NCBI GenBank assembly: GCA_964483465.1
Contig: CAZABG010000087.1
Span: 1-9,664, forward strand
Length of the DNA: 9,664 nt
Direction: 5' to 3'
Origin: CAZABG01 sp964483465
Lineage (GTDB): Bacteria; Chlamydiota; Chlamydiia; Chlamydiales; Parachlamydiaceae
Shown: positions 6,245-9,664 of the stretch, one piece after another
How positions within the stretch are numbered: position 1 is the first letter of the stretch
Layout of the letters: each line of letters opens with the position of its first letter
The notes under the pieces: generated by a model
What the model was told of the DNA's origin: nothing
The model's input: only the letters and a program-made list of their open reading frames with translations
Databases searched by the model: none
Made by a program: the position numbers and the translations under genes

Positions 6245-7003
6245 ATGGCTTATACAGTTGCGAAATTAGCTCAGATATCAGGAGTTAGTGTTCGTACCCT
6301 GCATTGGTATGATGAGGTTGGGCTCCTGAAACCCGCCTATCATGGCTCTAATGGGTATCGATACTACGAAGAAGAACAGCTTTTAGTGCTTCAACAAATC
6401 CTATTTTTTAAAGAACTAGGATTTGAGCTTCAGAAGATTCGAAAAATTCTTGGTCGAAGCGATTTCGATAAAATGGTGGCTTTAAGTTCGCATCGCGAGG
6501 TGCTTAAAAAGAATCTTGAACAAACCAGAAAACTGCTTAAGACGATTGACAAAACAATCGAACACTTAAAAGGAACTAAAAAAATGAAAGAAAAAGAGAT
6601 GTTTTCTGGATTTAGCAAAGAACAACAAGCGCGTTATGAAAAACAAATCATAGAACGTTTTGGCGAAAAAGGAAAAGCCCACATCGAAGAGGGAAAAGAA
6701 AAGGCAAAAAAAATGAGCCCTGCTGATGAAGAAAGGCTAAAGAAAGAATTCGAATTGATTTGCTTCGATTTTTTAAAACTAATGGAACAAAAGGCAAAAA
6801 CTAATTCAGCCGACGTAAAAAAAGTGACAAAAAGACACTACGATTGGCTGAAAAATTTTTGGACGCCCGATAAAGAATCGTACGCCGCTCACGGACAATT
6901 TATTGTTGAAAGCGAGCTTAGGAAAGCTTATGAAGCTTATCATTCAGAATTGCCTGAATTCATTGCGGAAGCCATTAAATCCTTTGCAAAACATGAACTC
7001 TAA
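6245..7003 (+). CDS. MerR-family regulator with TipAS-like ligand domain
   Basis: The ATG at 6245 has an excellent AGGAGAG (6231-6237) at 7 nt; an upstream in-frame TTG at 6227 overlaps that site and is rejected. The 252-residue protein begins with a MerR winged helix (YTVAKLAQISGVSVRTLHWYDEVGLLKP, then YHGSNGYRYY, residues about 3-42). The effector-linked helical part (LQQILFFKELGFELQKIRKIL) and a coiled-coil dimerisation helix (about 80-112) follow. Residues about 118-250 (FSKEQQARYEKQIIERFGEKG, then HYDWLKNFW, then YEAYHSELPEFIAEAIKSFA) match the TipAS antibiotic-binding domain of TipAL/Mta/SkgA-type activators, which bind lipophilic or thiopeptide compounds. Only one Cys is present (in ELICFDF). 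Its 19-bp-spacer promoter predicts autoregulation. The upstream DoxX-like gene may be another target, but no second such promoter is visible. It ends at a strong terminator. Confidence 0.88.
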   Translation: MAYTVAKLAQISGVSVRTLHWYDEVGLLKPAYHGSNGYRYYEEEQLLVLQQILFFKELGFELQKIRKILGRSDFDKMVALSSHREVLKKNLEQTRKLLKTIDKTIEHLKGTKKMKEKEMFSGFSKEQQARYEKQIIERFGEKGKAHIEEGKEKAKKMSPADEERLKKEFELICFDFLKLMEQKAKTNSADVKKVTKRHYDWLKNFWTPDKESYAAHGQFIVESELRKAYEAYHSELPEFIAEAIKSFAKHEL

Positions 7004-7009
7004 TCGAGC

Positions 7010-7034
7010 AGCAGCCGGATTTAATCCGGCTGCT
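7010..7034. terminator. hairpin terminator shared by convergent genes, containing a stop codon
   Basis: AGCAGCCGGAT (7010-7020) and ATCCGGCTGCT (7024-7034) form a perfect 11-bp GC-rich stem with a TTA loop. On the plus strand it begins 6 nt after the MerR-type gene stop and is followed by TACCTAATTTTT, a reasonable U tract. On the minus strand the stem encodes the last residues (KQPD) of the hydrolase and the loop is its TAA stop. It clearly terminates the plus-strand gene; minus-strand termination is less certain because few T follow. Confidence 0.8.
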
Positions 7035-7920
7035 TACCTAATTTTTCGATTATCATCCGAGATATAGCCTGAATAGGATTTTCATCCTTAGAATCGTTCT
7101 TCATCACAATTGTATTGTGAGACTGGCCGCGAAGGATGATTTTTGTAACGGGAATATTGTTCTTTAAAAGATTCGAGAAAAAAGATTCGGTATCATTTCG
7201 GAACGCATCGAACTCTCCGCAAAGAAACGTTGTGGGAGGAAAATGGGTAAAGCATCTTTCCCAATACGGTGAAAATTCAGGATCTTTGAAATCGGAAACG
7301 GAGTAAAACCTTGTTGCAAAATGCGATACAAGGGAGCGTTTAAGTGTTGGATCTTGCGCTTCGAATGCATCAAATTCATGACTAGAATGCGTATAATCAA
7401 AACTGCCCGCAAGCAAGATTTGATGAAAAATCTTGAAAGACGCTTTATTCGCAACGTAAGAGGCGGCATGAGCTCCTGAACTCCATCCCCCTAACATAAT
7501 CTTTTGGGAATCAACTCCGAATTCAGAGGGGTTAGACGCAATAAAGGCCGCGGCATCGTAACAATCATTAAAGCATGTTCGTATAGGATTTTCTGGCGCG
7601 AGTCTATGGTTAACTAAAATGACTTTTATTTTTGCGAGCGACGCTATTCGCGACGCAATCACACTATTCACTTCAAGAAAGTTAAAGATGAAGGAACAGC
7701 CTGGATAAAAGACTAAGATGGGGCTATTTGAGGAAAGTTTATAGTTAAAGATTCGGCAATGAATAAGCTTATCGTCTCGTGCAGGTATCTGCTTATCCAA
7801 AAGGTCTACCTGCGCCATTTCGCCAACTTCTTTACCAAAATCTTTTGCGATTGTACGCCACTCTTCAATCGTTTTCTCTTTAGGGGATATTACACTCGTC
7901 ATAAGGGGCAATAGTAGCAT
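7021..7920 (-). CDS. alpha/beta hydrolase, hormone-sensitive-lipase-like
   Basis: A 299-residue alpha/beta hydrolase of the HSL/acetyl-esterase type. It has the nucleophile elbow G145-W-S147-S-G149, the typical NHRLAPENPIRTCFNDCYDAAAFI stretch before it, an acid in GEFDAFRND (D238) and a catalytic His in RGQSHNT (H268). The family's HGGG oxyanion motif is replaced by YPGCSF (72-77), so the oxyanion hole may be altered. It likely acts on carboxylic esters or related amides; the substrate is unknown. Length is normal and no signal peptide is evident. The start at 7920 (MLLLPLM) has a close AAAGGG, 3 nt spacing being short; M7 at 7902 is the alternative. It diverges from the GntR-family gene across 51 bp, a usual position for a target of that regulator. 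Its stop lies in the terminator loop shared with the MerR-type gene. Confidence 0.83.
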   Translation of the reverse strand: MLLLPLMTSVISPKEKTIEEWRTIAKDFGKEVGEMAQVDLLDKQIPARDDKLIHCRIFNYKLSSNSPILVFYPGCSFIFNFLEVNSVIASRIASLAKIKVILVNHRLAPENPIRTCFNDCYDAAAFIASNPSEFGVDSQKIMLGGWSSGAHAASYVANKASFKIFHQILLAGSFDYTHSSHEFDAFEAQDPTLKRSLVSHFATRFYSVSDFKDPEFSPYWERCFTHFPPTTFLCGEFDAFRNDTESFFSNLLKNNIPVTKIILRGQSHNTIVMKNDSKDENPIQAISRMIIEKLGKQPD

Positions 7921-7930
7921 AACCCTTTAA

Positions 7931-7960
7931 TTGACAACAAAATGATCTGTGTGATATATT
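7931..7960 (+). promoter_or_regulatory. promoter of the GntR-family gene
   Basis: A perfect TTGACA (7931-7936) and TATATT (7955-7960) are separated by 18 bp. Transcription would start near 7966-7968, only about 4-6 nt before the ATG at 7972, so the message would be almost leaderless. This also excludes the longer open frame from 7942, whose ATG lies inside the promoter spacer. Confidence 0.7.
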
Positions 7961-7968
7961 ACATATCA
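7952..7968. promoter_or_regulatory. palindromic operator candidate
   Basis: TGATAT-ATTAC-ATATCA is a perfect 6-bp inverted repeat around a 5-bp centre, overlapping the -10 box and the expected start point. Placement between the divergent hydrolase and GntR-family genes fits an autoregulatory operator of a FadR-type dimer, which typically binds short palindromes of this size. Binding by this protein is inference. Confidence 0.6.
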
Positions 7969-7971
7969 GAT

Positions 7972-8616
7972 ATGCAAAATGGCAGAATTACAAGGACTTT
8001 TGTCCGGGAAGAGGCCTACGTTAAGCTTCGCAATTGGATATTGGACGGCACTTTTGCCCCAGGCATGCAGCTGCGCGATAAAGAGCTTGCAGCTCAGCTA
8101 GGCGTAAGCCGCACCCCTATTAGAGAAGCGCTTTTGCGATTAGAGGATGAAGGCTTGGTTCTGACAAAGCCTAATCGATCAACTACGGTGACTACGATAG
8201 ATTTTCATAGCGCGTTTCATCTTTATTCGATCGTCTGGACCTTGGAAAAATTAGCTTTGAGTCAAGCATTTGGTTCGATAACGGAAGAACACATTCGATC
8301 CATGCATGAGATAAACGAACGGTTTTTAAAAAAAATGAAAGCGCGCGATCGAATGGCCGCTCTCGATGCCGATTCCGAGTTTCATTCTGTATATGTCAAA
8401 CTATCACAAAACCAAGAGCTCGAACAAATCATCGACGGACTTAAAAATAAACTTCGAAGGCTCGATCTCTATTATTTTGATAAGATAAAAGAGGCTTCCC
8501 TCTCTTACGAGGAACATAAAGCAATCATTGAAGCCCTAAAAGAAAAGGATCTCTCAAAAGCAGTTAATGCCGTTGAGAATAATTGGAAAACTAGCTTTTC
8601 ACGCTTTAACATCTAA
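7972..8616 (+). CDS. GntR-family transcriptional regulator, FadR/FCD type
   Basis: A 214-residue one-component regulator. The N-terminal winged helix is clear (AYVKLRNWILDGTFAPGMQLRDKELAAQLGVSRTPIREALLRLEDEGLV, about 15-65, with the family phrase VSRTPIREAL). The remainder is a helical FCD effector domain. It includes DADSEFHSVYV, candidates for the metal-binding Asp and His, and SYEEHKAIIEALKEKD, the next His. The usual C-terminal His ligand, about 22 residues further in FCD proteins, appears here as Asn (VENNW), so metal binding may differ. The ATG at 7972 is preferred over one at 7942 because the latter lies within the promoter. No Shine-Dalgarno precedes it, in agreement with a near-leaderless transcript. 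The DUF2000 gene follows 9 nt after the stop, so the two form an operon. It may repress itself and the divergent hydrolase. Confidence 0.87.
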   Translation: MQNGRITRTFVREEAYVKLRNWILDGTFAPGMQLRDKELAAQLGVSRTPIREALLRLEDEGLVLTKPNRSTTVTTIDFHSAFHLYSIVWTLEKLALSQAFGSITEEHIRSMHEINERFLKKMKARDRMAALDADSEFHSVYVKLSQNQELEQIIDGLKNKLRRLDLYYFDKIKEASLSYEEHKAIIEALKEKDLSKAVNAVENNWKTSFSRFNI

Positions 8617-8625
8617 GGACGCATC

Positions 8626-9036
8626 ATGTTTGAAAATAAACTCGTCGCTGTTATGAATGAAAAAATTGAACCGGGCGTCGTTATGAATGCCCTTGCCCAT
8701 ATGTGCATAGGGTTTGGCTCAGATATTGAAAAAGAATCCTTAAGATTGACGAAATACCTTGACGCTGACGGAAACAGCCATCCACACATTTCCGAAATGC
8801 CCTTTATGATCCTCAAAGCCAATTCAAACAAAATACGATCTTTGCGGAGTCTAGCTATTGAAAACGAAATCAACTTTGTCGATTTCACTGACACAATGAC
8901 AATAGGCACTTATCTTGAACAGATTGAGCGTACCGCTCAAGTCAAAGAAGCCGATCTTATCTATTATGGCATTGTCCTATTTGGAAAATGGGAAAAAGTA
9001 ACAGAGCTTACCCGTAAATTTTCCCTTTGGAAATAG
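8626..9036 (+). CDS. DUF2000 family protein
   Basis: A 136-residue protein matching the DUF2000 family, whose fold resembles peptidyl-tRNA hydrolase 2. Characteristic phrases are LVAVMNEKIEPGVVMNALAHMCIGFGSD, YLDADGNSHPHISEMPFMILKAN, FVDFTDTMTIGTYLEQI and LIYYGIVLFGKWEKVTELTRKFSLWK (normally ending in LR or similar). Function is unknown; tRNA-hydrolase activity cannot be assumed. TAAGGA (8614-8619) fuses the regulator stop codon and the ribosome site, 6 nt before the ATG, so translation is probably coupled to the GntR-type gene. Its TAG stop (9034-9036) directly abuts the stop of the convergent downstream gene. Length is typical for the family. Confidence 0.85.
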   Translation: MFENKLVAVMNEKIEPGVVMNALAHMCIGFGSDIEKESLRLTKYLDADGNSHPHISEMPFMILKANSNKIRSLRSLAIENEINFVDFTDTMTIGTYLEQIERTAQVKEADLIYYGIVLFGKWEKVTELTRKFSLWK

Positions 9037-9492
9037 TCAGTTAGTACAAAATTCGTATTGGTCTTCAACAGGACTAAAGACTTCATTTATTTCTGAAATC
9101 AAGCCCTCTTTGCTGAATTTCAAGATTACAATTGCTGTATAGATACCTAAACATTTTGAATCTATAATCGCTCTAAACACAACCACATTGTCTTTTGACC
9201 CGTCAATTATCTCTACCGGAATCAATTTCCAACTGCCAAAATGATTATAAACCGAAAGGAGATCCATTACAAAGTCATCACGATCAGAAGTCGCTAGATT
9301 TCCATTAAATATTTTTCGACAATTCGGCTCAAAAAGGGTTGAGGCCTCGTCTAATTCAACAACTTCTCCCCCACCGATTCGATTAACAAAGATGAAGTAT
9401 TGATTCGTTGTGTTTAGTAACGAATTAGGCTCTGTTTCAACAGCAGAAATAACGCTAAAAAAGGTGAGAGCTAAAAGAATAAAGTTTTTCAT
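9037..9492 (-). CDS. secreted protein with NTF2/SnoaL-like domain
   Basis: A 151-residue protein with a signal peptide (MKNFILLALTFFSVISA, cleavage after about 17). The remaining part reads as a small alpha+beta cone fold of the NTF2/SnoaL type: an N-terminal helix region (NQYFIFVNRIGGGEVVELDEASTLF), FVMDLLSVYNHFG, then strands WKLIPVEIIDG, VVVFRAIIDS, YTAIVILKFSKEGLISEINEVFSP. The last strand pattern (I-x-V-L-K-F-x-x-x-G-L-I-x-E-I-x-E-V-F) is typical of this superfamily. No catalytic residues can be assigned and the substrate, if any, is unknown; such domains may also be structural. Two Cys after the leader could form a disulfide. There is no clear Shine-Dalgarno; the gene starts 9 nt after the stop of the methyltransferase gene, so coupled translation is likely. 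Confidence 0.55.
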   Translation of the reverse strand: MKNFILLALTFFSVISAVETEPNSLLNTTNQYFIFVNRIGGGEVVELDEASTLFEPNCRKIFNGNLATSDRDDFVMDLLSVYNHFGSWKLIPVEIIDGSKDNVVVFRAIIDSKCLGIYTAIVILKFSKEGLISEINEVFSPVEDQYEFCTN

Positions 9493-9501
9493 GGAGATAA
9501 T

Positions 9502-9664
9502 CTACAAGATACATTCAACTTTTAACAAGGTCTTTTTTCTCTCAAGACCCCCTGCAAAACCGGTCAAGCTTCCATTGGAACCAATCACTCTATGGCAAGG
9601 GATGATGATAGAAATAGGATTTCGCCCGATGGCTCCCCCAACAGCTCTAACCGCACTCCTGTTG
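9502..9664 (-). CDS. ogt: methylated-DNA-[protein]-cysteine S-methyltransferase, C-terminal part (partial)
   Basis: The last 53 residues of an O6-alkylguanine-DNA alkyltransferase are encoded from the window edge (frame from 9663) to a TAG at 9504-9502. The landmarks are RAVGGAIGRNPISIIIPCHRVIG, the active-site PCHRV with the suicide Cys at 9597-9595, and LTGFAGGLERKKTLLKVE. The family transfers the alkyl group from O6-alkylguanine to that Cys in a single, irreversible event. The N-terminal domain lies outside the window. It is followed on the same strand, 9 nt away, by the NTF2-like secreted protein, suggesting co-transcription without an obvious functional link. The symbol could equally be adaB/ogt; Ada fusion cannot be excluded from this fragment. 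Confidence 0.93.
   Translation of the reverse strand, partial: NRSAVRAVGGAIGRNPISIIIPCHRVIGSNGSLTGFAGGLERKKTLLKVECIL

Noticed and set aside
7942..7971. Upstream start for the GntR-type regulator
   Set aside because: The ATG sits in the spacer of the TTGACA/TATATT promoter and the added residues match nothing in the family.
8613..8909. Minus-strand open frame opposite the DUF2000 gene
   Set aside because: It is fully antisense to a recognisable family and has no supporting motif.

Overview
The window looks like chromosomal DNA of a Gram-negative, moderately AT-rich bacterium, most plausibly an environmental chlamydia (Parachlamydiaceae, Simkania or Waddlia type). The reasons are indirect. 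It has a one-piece tmRNA gene. It has a secreted passenger-like protein with GGAI rungs, the motif of chlamydial polymorphic membrane proteins, followed by a small outer-membrane barrel. It has several small, individually regulated accessory genes. No ribosomal RNA or taxonomic marker gene settles the assignment.

Layout: positions 1-209 hold the 3' end of an unidentified gene. Positions 210-424 are non-coding with two strong inverted repeats. Positions 425-809 (minus) are ssrA, with a readable tag ending ELAAA and its own promoter. Divergent from it at 898 is a probable Fe(II)/2-oxoglutarate oxygenase with an N-terminal hydrophobic segment. Then come a very glycine-rich secreted beta-helix/passenger protein with a C-terminal fibronectin-III-like domain (1781-4291) and, 7 nt later, a small outer-membrane beta-barrel protein (4299-5006). 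These two, perhaps with the oxygenase, form the cell-surface module of the window.

Positions 5015-7003 hold a DUF2071 (YqjF-like) gene divergent from a DoxX-like membrane protein, then a MerR/TipAS-type regulator with a textbook MerR promoter (19-bp spacer, perfect TATAAT). An 11-bp hairpin closes this unit and also carries the stop codon of the opposing alpha/beta hydrolase (7021-7920). The hydrolase is divergent from a GntR/FCD regulator whose promoter overlaps a perfect 6-5-6 palindrome and whose transcript would be almost leaderless. The regulator is followed in an operon by a DUF2000 protein. The stop of the DUF2000 gene abuts, with no intervening base, the stop of a convergent secreted NTF2-like protein. 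That protein lies just downstream of the 3' part of a methylguanine-DNA methyltransferase gene that runs off the window.

No IS element, CRISPR array, tRNA or phage gene is visible. The most interesting material is the glycine-rich passenger and barrel pair, the oxygenase upstream of it, and the unusually legible regulatory architecture of the two one-component regulators.
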